Notes under the pieces: generated by a model
What the model saw: only the letters and a program-made list of their open reading frames with translations
Databases searched by the model: none
Told to the model about the DNA's origin: nothing
Shown: positions 1 to 8,858 of the stretch, piece after piece
How the letters are laid out: each line of letters opens with the position of its first letter
How positions within the stretch are numbered: the first letter of the stretch is position 1
Position numbers and translations under genes: made by a program
NCBI RefSeq assembly: GCF_000313755.1
Contig: NZ_AMZB01000106.1
Coordinates: forward strand, 1-64,000
DNA length: 64,000 nt
Source: Pseudomonas nitroreducens TX1
GTDB taxonomy: Bacteria > Pseudomonadota > Gammaproteobacteria > Pseudomonadales > Pseudomonadaceae
Reading direction: 5' to 3'

Positions 1-67
1 GCAAAAATCGCCTCTAGCGTTCCATTTTCAGAACGCCCATCCGTAAAGGTGCACCGAGGGGATCGGG

Positions 68-478
68 CTAGCCCGCGTGTCGCCAAGTGGATTCGCGCTC
101 CGCATTGAGGAAGTGCCGCTGCCAGCCCAGGGGCGTGAGGCCTTCGATGCGGTAGAAGATCCGACAGAAGTGTGCCTGGTCGCAGAAGCCGCATTGCAGG
201 CCGATCTCGGCCAGCGGGAAGGACGCTTCGCGCAACAGTTGCTTGGCCTTTTCCACTCGCTGGATTCGCATCCAGGCCTGGGGCGAATACCCGGTGGTGA
301 CCTTGAACTTGCGGGTGAAATCGCTGCGTGACAGCGCACAGGCGGCAGCCAGGTCACTGACTGTGATGCCGCTGTCCAGATGCTGCAGCAACAGCGCCTG
401 GGCGCGCTCCTTCTGCCAGGGGGCCAGGTTGCGCTTGGGAGCGTTTACTGGAATCTGGCTGATAAGTCTCTGAAGCAT
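68..478 (-). CDS. AraC-family regulator, DNA-binding domain only
   Basis: A 136-residue protein that is almost entirely the AraC/XylS double helix-turn-helix domain (about residues 30-130). The first helix-turn-helix shows ITVSDLAAACALSRSDFTRKF, and the second has the family signature region around FPLAEIGLQCGFCDQAHFCR. There is no cupin or other sensor domain, so it resembles short MarA/SoxS-style activators whose level sets their activity. The start is supported by GGAGGAA about 6 nt before the ATG. It is transcribed toward the window edge and has no visible operon partner, so its target is unknown. The C-terminal tail is short and unremarkable. Confidence 0.85.
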   Translation of the reverse strand: MLQRLISQIPVNAPKRNLAPWQKERAQALLLQHLDSGITVSDLAAACALSRSDFTRKFKVTTGYSPQAWMRIQRVEKAKQLLREASFPLAEIGLQCGFCDQAHFCRIFYRIEGLTPLGWQRHFLNAERESTWRHAG

Positions 479-942
479 GCTGGTTCCTCCCCTGCGATCT
501 GCAGACCATTTTTTGTGGGCGCAGGGGTGGCGGCGAGTTAAAGCTGGTTAAACCGCATTAACCCATGGAGCCGGGAAAGCAGCGATGGGCGGACGGCAAG
601 GGCAATGGCCGCGTCGTGCGCGCCACACTCGACAAGCGACTGTCAGCCCCGTGCAAAGCCTTGCAAGGCGCGGCATGCAGCCAAAAAGCAGGCGACGCGG
701 CACAACCGCTGCCGCGGCGGTTGGCAATGCCGAATCGTGCCCGGCGTTAATCGATATTAAGCACACCGCCCGAGCAAAGCCGCCCGGGGCGGGATGGCTG
801 AACGTTGAAGCGTCGTTTACCCTGATGCTCCATCTCCCCTGAATGGCCAATCGACCGCAGAGTCGATGGACATGTGCCCGCCGGGCGGACACCCGCCCCG
901 GCAAGAAACCTGCCCCCAGCGTGCGAAAGCGACGACCAGACG
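479..942. other. intergenic region between two divergent regulators
   Basis: This 464-nt stretch holds the promoters of the AraC gene (minus) and the STAND regulator (plus). It contains a locally AT-rich patch near 745-760 (TTAATCGATATTAA). I see no convincing gene, RNA or strong hairpin in it. Open frames here have no ribosome-binding site and look like high-GC noise. Confidence 0.5.
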
Positions 943-3750
943 ATGACTCCCGAGCCCGTGGCCGGGGTCGAAACCGTGCTTCATTTCGGCCCCTACCAGA
1001 TCTACCCCGCGTCCCGCGTGATTCTCGAGGCGGGCCGCCCGCTGCGCCTTGGCCAGCGTGCGCTGGACATCCTCCTGGCACTGCTGGAGCGCGCAGGCGA
1101 AGTGGTCAGCAAGCGCGAGCTGCTGGCCCGCGCCTGGCCCGACCAGGATATCGACGAAGGCAACCTGCGGGTGCACATGACCGCCCTGCGCAAGGCGCTG
1201 GGCGATGGCCAGAACGGCCGGCGCTTCATCGTCACCATCGCGCTGCGCGGCTACAGTTTCGTCGAGCCCCTGATAGCTTCGGCGCAGGCGACGCCCGCCC
1301 CCCAGGACGGCCCGTCGGCGGACCACAACCTGCCGCCCCCGCGCAATCGCCTGCTGGGCCGCGAAGCCGAGCTTGCGCGCCTGGTCGCCGAGTTGCCGCG
1401 ACGTCGCTGCGTCAGCCTGGTGGGCTGTGGCGGCATCGGCAAGACCAGCCTCGCCCTGCAGGCCGCCGAGCGCTTCATCGGCCAATACCCCCACGGCATC
1501 CGCATGCTCGACCTTACCCAGTTGCAGGACGCGCGGCCGCTGAACAGTACGCTCGCCTGCGCGCTGGGCATTCCGGGGCTGGCGGGCGAATCGCTGGAAC
1601 ATCTCTGCACCCAGGTCGCCGATCGGCGGATGCTGCTGCTCATCGACAACTGCGAGCACCTGATCGAGGCGGCCGCGCATCTGGTCGAGTGCCTGCTGCG
1701 CCACGCGCCGCAGATCCACATCCTCGCCACCAGCCGTGAAAGCCTGCGCGCCACCGGCGAGTACATCCTGCCGCTACGGCCGCTCGGTTGCCCGCCGGTG
1801 CAGGTCGGCAGCGTCGAGGACGCCCTCGCCTACCCCGCCGTCGCGCTGCTCGTCGAGCGGACGAAGGATACCCACGAGGACTTCGAACTCCGCCCTGAAG
1901 ACCTGCCCCGCATCGGCGAAATCTGCCGGCGCCTGGAAGGCATTCCGCTGGCCCTGGAACTGGCTGCCGGCCACCTGGGCCAGGCCGACGGCAGCATCGA
2001 TGCACTGCTGCGGGACGGCTTCCTGGACCTTGCGCTACAGTCCGATGGGTCGCCCAATCGCCACGAACACCTTCGCGCGATGCTCGATTGGAGCTATGCG
2101 TTGCTGCGCCCAGCGGAGCAATCCTGCCTGCGCCGCCTGAGCGTGTTCCGCGGTAGCTTCACGCTGGATGCCATCGCCGCCGTCCTCAGCCAGCCCGTGG
2201 ACCTGGGCGCGGCCTTCGTGCTGGTGAACCAGCTGACCGCCAAATCCTTGCTGACCACCGAAATCCGCAGCGACCAGGTCACCTACCGGCTACTCGAACC
2301 GACCCGCGTCTACGCGCTGGAGAAGCTCCAGGCTGCCGGCGAACTGCACGAGGCCCGAGAACGCCACCTGCAGCTCTGCCAGGGCGCGATGCAAACCGCC
2401 CAGGATGAATGGGAACGGTCTGCCTCGCTGGGCTGGCTCCAGCAACATTCGCCATGGCTCGCTGATGTTCGTGCAGCCCTCGACTGGGGCCTGCATGCGG
2501 ACGTTCGGCACGCCCAGGCAATCCACTTGGCGGCCTGCTCGGCGCCGCTCTGGCAGGAGCTGTCACTGCTGCACGAATACGGTCCCTATGTGAGTGCGGC
2601 ACTTGGCCTGCTCAGCGCCGAATCCGCTTCGTCGCTGCCACTGGCCATGCGCCTGGAGCTGGCACTGGGCAACACGACCTACCACGACGTGCGCAACAGC
2701 CAGGCGGACGAAGCCTTCCAGAGCGCCCGCTACCTCGCCCAGCAGATCGGCGACCTCAACGGTGAACTCACCGCGCTGTCCGGCGGCCTGGCCGTGCTGC
2801 TGTGGGCCGGCCAGTACCAGAAGGCGGCCGAGCAAAGCCGGCATTTCGACCGCCTGAGCGACGGCCAGGGCGAAATGCTCGCCACCAGCGCGCTGCGCCT
2901 GAAGGTGCTGGCATTGCATTACTCGGGCGACCAGGTACGCGCCCAGGCCGTTGGCGAAGAAGTGCTGCGACGTCTGCAGGAGCAACGCCAGGGCAACCGC
3001 TTTGCCCCTTGCCTGGGCGTGCAGTACGACCAGCAGGTCGCCTCTCTCGCCACGCAGGCACGCACGCTCTGGTTGCGCGGCCTGCCAGAACAGGCCGAGC
3101 GCATGGCGACACAGGCCATCGAACTGGCCTGCGAGATGGATCACAGCGCCTCCATCGCCTACAGCCTCGCGGCGGCTGGCTGTGTCATCGCCTTCTATAA
3201 CGGCGAATTGGACAAGGCGCATGGCCGCGTGCAGCAGATGATCGAGGTTGCCGAGCGCCATCGCGTGCCGTTGTTCACCGACTGGGCGCGGCACTATGCG
3301 TGGGCCATGCGGCTCGACGACTCGGCCGCCGCTCCGGCCCCCGCTGTCGGCCTGGTCCGCGACATCGTGCAGACCCTGGGTGGTCGTCCCCTGCCCTTCG
3401 ATCAGGCGCAGCTGATGCGCGCACGAACCGGCGCGGCAGGCTGGTGCGCGCCGGAAATCCTGCGCAACCACGCCGCCGCCCTGATCGAACGAGGCGACCG
3501 CGACTCCCTCATGGGCGCTGAGACGCTGTTGAAGCGAGCGCTTGCCTTGGCGCAACAGCAAGGCGCGCGGGCCTGGGAGCTACGCTCGGCCGCCTGCCTG
3601 GCGGAGCTGTGGAGCGCCCAGGGTAAAGCGGAAGCCGCGCAGCAATGGCTGGAACCGGTCTGCCGGCATTTCACCGAAGGCTTCGAACTGCCGGACCAGC
3701 GCCGGGCGCGGCGGTGCCTGGAGGGGTGTCGCATGGTTGTTGGTCACTGA
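943..3750 (+). CDS. winged-helix/STAND ATPase transcriptional regulator
   Basis: A 935-residue protein in three parts. An N-terminal OmpR/CadC-type winged helix (about 10-110) carries the sequence around RELLARAWPDQDIDEGNLRVH. A central AAA/STAND NTPase follows, with Walker A GCGGIGKT near residue 160 and Walker B MLLLIDNCEHL near 230. A long helical C-terminus of TPR-like repeats makes up the rest. Such proteins are thought to act as signal-dependent ATP-switch activators, with the helical part sensing ligand or partner. The ATG at 943 puts the winged helix near the N-terminus; an upstream in-frame ATG at 874 is possible but adds low-complexity residues. A paralogue with the same architecture lies at 35948-38818. 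The inducer is unknown. Confidence 0.8.
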   Translation: MTPEPVAGVETVLHFGPYQIYPASRVILEAGRPLRLGQRALDILLALLERAGEVVSKRELLARAWPDQDIDEGNLRVHMTALRKALGDGQNGRRFIVTIALRGYSFVEPLIASAQATPAPQDGPSADHNLPPPRNRLLGREAELARLVAELPRRRCVSLVGCGGIGKTSLALQAAERFIGQYPHGIRMLDLTQLQDARPLNSTLACALGIPGLAGESLEHLCTQVADRRMLLLIDNCEHLIEAAAHLVECLLRHAPQIHILATSRESLRATGEYILPLRPLGCPPVQVGSVEDALAYPAVALLVERTKDTHEDFELRPEDLPRIGEICRRLEGIPLALELAAGHLGQADGSIDALLRDGFLDLALQSDGSPNRHEHLRAMLDWSYALLRPAEQSCLRRLSVFRGSFTLDAIAAVLSQPVDLGAAFVLVNQLTAKSLLTTEIRSDQVTYRLLEPTRVYALEKLQAAGELHEARERHLQLCQGAMQTAQDEWERSASLGWLQQHSPWLADVRAALDWGLHADVRHAQAIHLAACSAPLWQELSLLHEYGPYVSAALGLLSAESASSLPLAMRLELALGNTTYHDVRNSQADEAFQSARYLAQQIGDLNGELTALSGGLAVLLWAGQYQKAAEQSRHFDRLSDGQGEMLATSALRLKVLALHYSGDQVRAQAVGEEVLRRLQEQRQGNRFAPCLGVQYDQQVASLATQARTLWLRGLPEQAERMATQAIELACEMDHSASIAYSLAAAGCVIAFYNGELDKAHGRVQQMIEVAERHRVPLFTDWARHYAWAMRLDDSAAAPAPAVGLVRDIVQTLGGRPLPFDQAQLMRARTGAAGWCAPEILRNHAAALIERGDRDSLMGAETLLKRALALAQQQGARAWELRSAACLAELWSAQGKAEAAQQWLEPVCRHFTEGFELPDQRRARRCLEGCRMVVGH

Positions 3751-3861
3751 CGCACTGCGCGCCTGGCGACGCTGGTTGCCCTGCTCGGTGGCCCAGGCGG
3801 TGCCGATCGAGGCGACCAGGAAGGCCGCCGCCACCATCGCAGTGAACAGGGAACGGGTCAT
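3580..3861 (-). pseudogene. 5' remnant of a small secreted protein gene
   Basis: The frame begins with a convincing signal peptide (MTRSLFTAMVAAAFLVASIG, cleavage after AWA) and an AAGGTGG ribosome-binding site. The mature part starts TEQGNQRRQAR, in the style of small basic secreted proteins I recall from pseudomonads. After about 40 codons the frame runs antisense into the 3' end of the STAND regulator and looks non-coding (PLQAPPRPALV...). The simplest reading is that a rearrangement near 3745 removed the rest of the gene. It might instead be a genuine short secreted peptide with a 3' overlap. Confidence 0.35.
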
Positions 3862-4017
3862 GGCGCCACCTTCTGCAACACAGAATGCAGACTCTCCCGT
3901 ACAGCCGATTTCCCGACGCCTTGCCGATGGCGGCGCGGGGGTCGCCGCACTGCTCGACGAAAGGCCGCTCCGGGCGCGACAGCGGGTGCCTGCAGCCGCG
4001 CAGCCGGCCCGGCAGAT

Positions 4018-4470
4018 TCAGCGCGCACGCACCAGCAATACCGGGCGCTTGCTCGACTGCAGCACCCCTTCTGCCACGCTGCCCAGCACGAGACGATGCA
4101 GGCCATGGCGGCTGTGCGTCCCCATGACGATGGCGTCGGCCTTGACCGCGTCCGCCTCGATCTCGATGCGGTCGGCGACCTCCTCCCCGGTGGTTTCCAT
4201 CGCGACCTGCTGGAAAGTGGCGGGCACGGCATACTCGGCGACCACTTCCCGCGCCTTGTTCAGGATGTCATCGGCGGCCTTGACCGCAGCGACTTGCAAT
4301 GCCTGCGCGTCGTAGTACTTGGCGTAGTAAGGCATGTGCCCCAGCGGGCGGTCGACGATGGTGATGACATGCAGCTCACCACCGCTCATGCGGACCAGAC
4401 GCGCGCCTTCGGCCAGCGCGAGGAAGGAAACAGGGCTGCCGTCGACGGCGGCCAGTACGTGTTCGTACAT
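4018..4470 (-). CDS. universal stress protein UspA family
   Basis: A 150-residue single-domain cytoplasmic Usp. It starts MYEHVLAAVDGS, the usual Usp first strand with its aspartate, and ends with GTHSRHGLHRLVLGS, the nucleotide-binding loop of ATP-binding Usps. One glycine of the G-x2-G-x9-GS motif is serine here. The ATG at 4470 is chosen because AGGAG sits about 7 nt upstream and the protein then begins at the conserved strand; the upstream extension is not conserved-looking. It is a stand-alone gene. Usps typically help survival under starvation or oxidative stress, but the specific role is not visible. Confidence 0.9.
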   Translation of the reverse strand: MYEHVLAAVDGSPVSFLALAEGARLVRMSGGELHVITIVDRPLGHMPYYAKYYDAQALQVAAVKAADDILNKAREVVAEYAVPATFQQVAMETTGEEVADRIEIEADAVKADAIVMGTHSRHGLHRLVLGSVAEGVLQSSKRPVLLVRAR

Positions 4471-4559
4471 GGTGCTCTCCTGGTTGATTGGCAGAACAAC
4501 CATACCCACCAGGACTGGGAACACCCTTGTGCCGCGTCAAGGTAACCTCAGGCTCAGCT

Positions 4560-5600
4560 TCAATGCGCCTGCGCCACCTCGTCGCGACAGGCGGAAGGGC
4601 TCTGTCCCGTCCAGCGCTTGAAGGCCCGGCGGAAGCCGCGCACGTCGCTATAGCCGAGAGCTTCGGCGATGCGTTCGATGGGCATCTCCGGGTTGCTCAG
4701 CAGGCTCATGGCGCGCGCCCGGCGCACTTGCTCCTGGAGGGCTTCGAAGCTGGTGCCGTACTCGCTCAGGCGACGGCGCAGGGTGCGGCTGCTCATGTTG
4801 AGGTCGCCGGCCACCTTGTCGATGGGGCTGCCGTGCGGCAGGTCGCGCAGGATGGCGCGCTCGACCGTCTCCAGCAGGCCGGCCTTCTGCGGCGCCTGGC
4901 TGTACTCCGCTTCCAGCAGATTGAGCGCCTGGCGCAGGGCCACGGGCTGGTGGCTCGGCAGTTGCCGGTCCAGCCAATGGGTGTCGATGGCCACCCGGTT
5001 GTGCAGGCAGCCGAAGCGCAGGTTCGGCCCCAGCAGGCGCCGGTACTCGGCCTCGTAGCTGGGCGCGGCGTGGGTGAACTCGAAGCGCAGCGGCTGGAAC
5101 TCGTCACCGATCAGTGCGCGGTTGTAGACCAGCAGGCTGGCGAAGAACTCCTCGACCGCGAACACCTGCACATCGGCGAACGGCAACAGGCACTCCACTT
5201 CGATGAAGCTCTCCTGCGGCCCCTCGAGCAGGTTGCAGACGGCGATGCCGCCGGTGGTGTGCTGGAAGCGCCGGCCGAGCTCGAAGGCATCGCGCAGGGT
5301 CTTGCTCAGCGATAGCACATGGCCGAGCAGGCCGAGGGTGCCGAGCACATTGCGGTGCCCGACCCACAATCCCAGGCCGCGCTCGGGCAGGGCCGCAAGG
5401 GCTCGCTGGATCATCGCCACCGTCTGTCGGTGGGAAACGCGCTGTGCCGGGTCCTGCAATTCTTCGGCGGTGAACCCCAACCCACGGCACAGGCGTTCGC
5501 TGCTCACCCCCTTCTCCTCGGCGACCTCGGCAAGGGTCTGCAACAGGAAGGGCGAAACCTGGGCCAGGTCGAAATGGGCATCGAGGAGGGTGTTGGGCAT
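4560..5600 (-). CDS. AraC-family regulator, arabinose-binding-domain type
   Basis: A 346-residue regulator with an N-terminal PF12625-like sensor domain (about 20-210) and a C-terminal double helix-turn-helix (about 240-335), including MSSRTLRRRLSEYGTSFEAL and IAEALGYSDVRGFRRAFKRW. This is the OruR/ArgR-like group, which often senses amino acids or small organic acids. It lies on the same strand as, and downstream of, the exported cytochrome/flavoprotein/PLP operon, but a terminator separates them. Regulation of that operon is plausible from position only. Confidence 0.88.
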   Translation of the reverse strand: MPNTLLDAHFDLAQVSPFLLQTLAEVAEEKGVSSERLCRGLGFTAEELQDPAQRVSHRQTVAMIQRALAALPERGLGLWVGHRNVLGTLGLLGHVLSLSKTLRDAFELGRRFQHTTGGIAVCNLLEGPQESFIEVECLLPFADVQVFAVEEFFASLLVYNRALIGDEFQPLRFEFTHAAPSYEAEYRRLLGPNLRFGCLHNRVAIDTHWLDRQLPSHQPVALRQALNLLEAEYSQAPQKAGLLETVERAILRDLPHGSPIDKVAGDLNMSSRTLRRRLSEYGTSFEALQEQVRRARAMSLLSNPEMPIERIAEALGYSDVRGFRRAFKRWTGQSPSACRDEVAQAH

Positions 5601-5740
5601 GGAGGCGGCTCTCGAACGGCACGCCTGGATTTGTTCTTCTATGGCTGGCGCGCGGCGGAGCCATCATAACGCGTTCGTTCACAAGCCAAGACACGGCGTA
5701 ACAGAATATTTCGAAGGACTGCATTGCCGGAAACCCGCGG

Positions 5741-5770
5741 AAAAAGCCCAGGCCGCACGGCCCGGGCTTT
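5741..5770 (-). terminator. rho-independent terminator after the exported PLP operon
   Basis: An inverted repeat AAAGCCC-A-GGCC-GCAC-GGCC-C-GGGCTTT has one internal mismatch. On the minus strand it is followed by a run of five T. It sits 20 nt past the stop of the DSD1-like gene, so it should end that operon before the AraC gene. Confidence 0.75.
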
Positions 5771-5790
5771 CCGCTACCGCACTGCCGTCC

Positions 5791-7068
5791 TCAACTGTAA
5801 ACCGGCCACTGTTCGACGATGCGCCCCTGCCGCACCGCGAGCAGGTCGCCGAACTGCAGGAGGATCGACTCGGACTGGGTCGGCCGCAGGAACACCTGGT
5901 CGTCCACCTTCAGGCCGACGGCGCTGGAGCCGTTGACCATTTCCTGGTTCGAGCTGCGCCCGTACAGGCCGTTGAACTGCAGTCCCCTGGGCGACTCGGG
6001 CTCGGCCATCCAGTTGCCGCCATAGACGAAGAAGGTCTGCCGCTGGTTCGGGTCCCACCAGGAGAAGATCGCGGATTTGTCGTCCAGCGCCGGAATCCGC
6101 ACCGCGCCGGTGCTCTTGATCACCGGCGTGGCGATGAAGGCAGCCGGCTGGTGGTCCACCAGGGATGGCAGGTCATAGTGCGTCGGCTTGACCAGCGCCG
6201 ACCCCACCGACACCTCGGTGCTGGTGCGTTCGTTTTCATGCATCCGGTAACTCGGGCTACCGGCGGTATTGAGCGTCAGCCCCGGCTTCCACAGTGGCGC
6301 ATGGCGGGTGCGCGTGTAATCGACGAAGCCGTCGTAAAGCTGCATGACCCTGGTGAACAGCTCTTCCGAGGAACCCAGGACTTCCGGCACGCCCATGCCG
6401 ACGAACGGGTCGTAGCCCATGAAGCCGGCGAACTCCAGGTGCTGCGGGTTTGCACCGATGATCGTGAGCATCCGCTCCAGGGTGTCGTGGTCGGCCACGC
6501 CACCCCGGTGAAGTCCCACGTCCAGTTCGATATTGATCCGCAACCGGGTGCTGCGCCCTTGCGCCAGCGCCAGGTACTGCTGCAAGCGCTCAGGGGTGTC
6601 GAGCAGCCATTGCAGCTGGGTCGTCGGGTCGAACGATCCGCGAAGGTTCTCGTAGAACTGCTGCGCCGAACCCACCGGCAGCGGCTTGCCCAGCAGCAGG
6701 TCCGAATCGGGGAAGCGTTCTGCATCGTGATTGAGGAAGGGCTGGTGGAACGACATCATCCGCCGGGTGCCGGCACGCTTGGCGATGTAGTCGAGCAATC
6801 GCGGCGATGGCAGGGACTTCTCCACCACGCGCAGGTGTTTGCCGGTGCGGGCCACCGACTGCATGACCACGTCGACGTTGTGGTCGAGTCGGTCGAGGTC
6901 GATCAGCATCACCGGGCGCATCGGCCCGTGCTCGCGCAGTTCGCGGTTCAGTCGGGTGAAGTAGTCGTCGTACGGGGCGCCGTGGTCGCCCGGTCGCAGC
7001 CAGGCGCCGGCACCGGCGAGCAGGACGCCAGCGCCTGCCGCGCCGACGAGGAAATTGCGTCGTTTCAT
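5791..7068 (-). CDS. Tat-exported DSD1/D-threonine aldolase-fold protein
   Basis: A 425-residue protein. MKRRNFLVG followed by a hydrophobic stretch is a Tat-type signal, so export is expected. The body matches the PLP-dependent alanine-racemase-N/D-serine dehydratase-like family: MLIDLDRLDHN near 75, and a probable PLP lysine in RVVEKSLPSPRLLDY near 105. In the C-terminal domain the family's metal-binding P-N-H-x-C pattern reads PTQSES, and the HG of the partner loop is absent, so the canonical metal site is missing. A folded PLP enzyme in the periplasm is uncommon. The gene starts 16 nt after the flavoprotein gene. The ATG at 7068 places the twin arginine at the N-terminus. The substrate is unknown. 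Confidence 0.8.
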   Translation of the reverse strand: MKRRNFLVGAAGAGVLLAGAGAWLRPGDHGAPYDDYFTRLNRELREHGPMRPVMLIDLDRLDHNVDVVMQSVARTGKHLRVVEKSLPSPRLLDYIAKRAGTRRMMSFHQPFLNHDAERFPDSDLLLGKPLPVGSAQQFYENLRGSFDPTTQLQWLLDTPERLQQYLALAQGRSTRLRINIELDVGLHRGGVADHDTLERMLTIIGANPQHLEFAGFMGYDPFVGMGVPEVLGSSEELFTRVMQLYDGFVDYTRTRHAPLWKPGLTLNTAGSPSYRMHENERTSTEVSVGSALVKPTHYDLPSLVDHQPAAFIATPVIKSTGAVRIPALDDKSAIFSWWDPNQRQTFFVYGGNWMAEPESPRGLQFNGLYGRSSNQEMVNGSSAVGLKVDDQVFLRPTQSESILLQFGDLLAVRQGRIVEQWPVYS

Positions 7069-7084
7069 GGGTTGTTCTTCCTTG

Positions 7085-8479
7085 TCAGGCCACGCCCAGG
7101 ATCGATGACAGGTGGGCATTGAGAAACTTGCCCTGCGGGTCCAGCTCGCGGCGCACCTCGGTGAATTCCTTCCAGCGCGGATAAAGCGGTTGCAGCGTGC
7201 GCGCGTTCAACGTGTGCAGCTTGCCCCAGTGTGGCCGGCCGGCGTACTTCCAGAAGATCGGTTCGACGGCGGCGAAGAAGTTGTGGTGGTCCATGCTGTA
7301 GTGCTGGTGCACGGAGATGGAGCAGCTGTCGCGGCCTTCGAACATGCTCAGGGGAATATCGTCGGCCTTCACATAGCGGTACTCAATGGGGAACCAGGTG
7401 CGCAGGTCCCTGTCGTTGATCAGCTTGAGAATCTCGCGCAGGCAGGCCGGGCCGTGTTCGGCGGGGACCGAGTATTCCATCTCGTTGAAGCGCACGTTGC
7501 GCACGTTGGCAAAGATGTCATAGGAGTCGCCGACCCGGTCGTCGAAGCTGGCGACATGGCGCAGGCTGTTGAGCAGGAAGCGCCGCGCGGCGGGGAAATC
7601 GCTGCCGTACTTGTCGAGGTTCTCGATGATGCCGACATAGCCGTTGCCGCCCTCCTCGGCCGGGTCCAGCGGCGGCGTGGCAGGGTCCTCGGTCTCGTTC
7701 AGGGCGATGGCCAGCGCGTAGTCGGAATGGGTGAGCACCTGCATTTCCCAGTGCTGGTTCTCGCGGGTGTTCTTCTCCACGTCCTCCAGCAGCTCCTCGG
7801 TGCTGGCTATCCACTGCCGTTCGCGCAGGCGAAAGGCCTGGCGGTTCTGCAAGCGCACTCGCGTAGCGACACCGAAGGCGCCCAGGGACACCCGCGCGGC
7901 ATTGAACACCTCGGGACGCCGCTGGGCGTCGCAGTCCAGCACCTCGCCACTGGCAGTCACCAGTTGCAGGCCGGTCACGCGGGTGGAATAGGAACCGAAG
8001 CCGACACCAGTGCCATGGGTCGAGGTGGAGATCGCCCCGGCCAGCGTCTGGTAATCGATGTCCGCCATGTTCGGCAGGGCCTGGCCGATCTCCTTCAATG
8101 CCGGCCCCATGAGCGACATGGGCGTGCCGGCGGCGAACTCCGCCTGCAAGGTGTCGGCATCGTGGCCGAGCAGGCCGTTGAAGTAGGCCAGCGAGACCAG
8201 CGTGCCGTCGGTGGGCACCAGGGCGCTGAAGGAATGCGCCGAGCCGACCGGACGCACCTTGCCCTCGGCCTGGCGGATGACCTGCACCAGTTCGTCGAGA
8301 CTCTGCGGCGCCAGGCGCGCCTGCGGCAGGCAACTCTGCCCGCCGGACCAATTGCGCCATGGGATAAGGCGTGGCGCGCGGGCCAGTTCGGCCGCCAGCG
8401 GGCTGCCGGAAAGCGCCGCGAACGCACCGGCAATACCGGCGTTCTGCAGGAGTTGGCGTCGGGTGAGATGAATGGGCAT
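7085..8479 (-). CDS. Tat-exported D-arabinono-1,4-lactone oxidase-type flavoprotein
   Basis: A 464-residue FAD-linked oxidoreductase (PCMH FAD domain about 35-210, ALO C-terminal domain about 215-460). The FAD-binding loop RPVGSAHSFS keeps the histidine that in ALO relatives carries covalent FAD. The C-terminal GRPHWGKLHTL is typical of this family. The N-terminus (TRRQLLQNAG plus a hydrophobic run ending SGSPLAA) is a Tat signal, so it should fold with FAD in the cytoplasm and act in the periplasm. It lies between a cytochrome c gene (13-nt gap) and the PLP-fold gene (16-nt gap). The cytochrome is therefore the likely electron acceptor (inference). The sugar or alcohol substrate cannot be read. 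Confidence 0.85.
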   Translation of the reverse strand: MPIHLTRRQLLQNAGIAGAFAALSGSPLAAELARAPRLIPWRNWSGGQSCLPQARLAPQSLDELVQVIRQAEGKVRPVGSAHSFSALVPTDGTLVSLAYFNGLLGHDADTLQAEFAAGTPMSLMGPALKEIGQALPNMADIDYQTLAGAISTSTHGTGVGFGSYSTRVTGLQLVTASGEVLDCDAQRRPEVFNAARVSLGAFGVATRVRLQNRQAFRLRERQWIASTEELLEDVEKNTRENQHWEMQVLTHSDYALAIALNETEDPATPPLDPAEEGGNGYVGIIENLDKYGSDFPAARRFLLNSLRHVASFDDRVGDSYDIFANVRNVRFNEMEYSVPAEHGPACLREILKLINDRDLRTWFPIEYRYVKADDIPLSMFEGRDSCSISVHQHYSMDHHNFFAAVEPIFWKYAGRPHWGKLHTLNARTLQPLYPRWKEFTEVRRELDPQGKFLNAHLSSILGVA

Positions 8480-8492
8480 CGGGTGGCGCCCT

Positions 8493-8858
8493 CTACTGGA
8501 CCGGCTGGCCGGACATGAAGGAAATCAGCGCGAGGAACTCTTCCTCCGAGCACTGCATGCACATGCCCATCGGCGGCATGCCCTTGAAGCCATTGATGCT
8601 GTGGTCCAGCAGGCTGTCGGTGCCCTGGGCAATGCGTGGTTGCCAGGCTTGCGCATCGCCCGTCTGCGGCGCTCCGGAGGCTGGGTTGGCGTGGCACAGC
8701 TTGCAACTGCTGTCATAGATTTTCGCCAGGGCCGGGTCGGAGGGCGCCAGGGTGGCGGCGGAACGGGTAGCGCTGGGCGCGGTGTCGTCGCCACAGCCGG
8801 CAAGGCCGAGCAGGGCCAGCAAGGCGAACGGCAGCCAGGGTGTCGCGGGTTTCGGCAT
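8493..8858 (-). CDS. c-type cytochrome lipoprotein (cytochrome c5-like)
   Basis: A 121-residue protein with a lipoprotein signal (LLALLGLAGCGDD) and one haem-binding CKLCH motif near residue 52. MPPMG gives the distal methionine, and a CMQC pair near the C-terminus is typical of cytochrome c5. It is the first gene of the three-gene exported operon and has a GAGGGG ribosome-binding site. The natural role is carrying electrons from the periplasmic flavoprotein to the respiratory chain, which I infer from gene order and the haem motif. Confidence 0.88.
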   Translation of the reverse strand: MPKPATPWLPFALLALLGLAGCGDDTAPSATRSAATLAPSDPALAKIYDSSCKLCHANPASGAPQTGDAQAWQPRIAQGTDSLLDHSINGFKGMPPMGMCMQCSEEEFLALISFMSGQPVQ

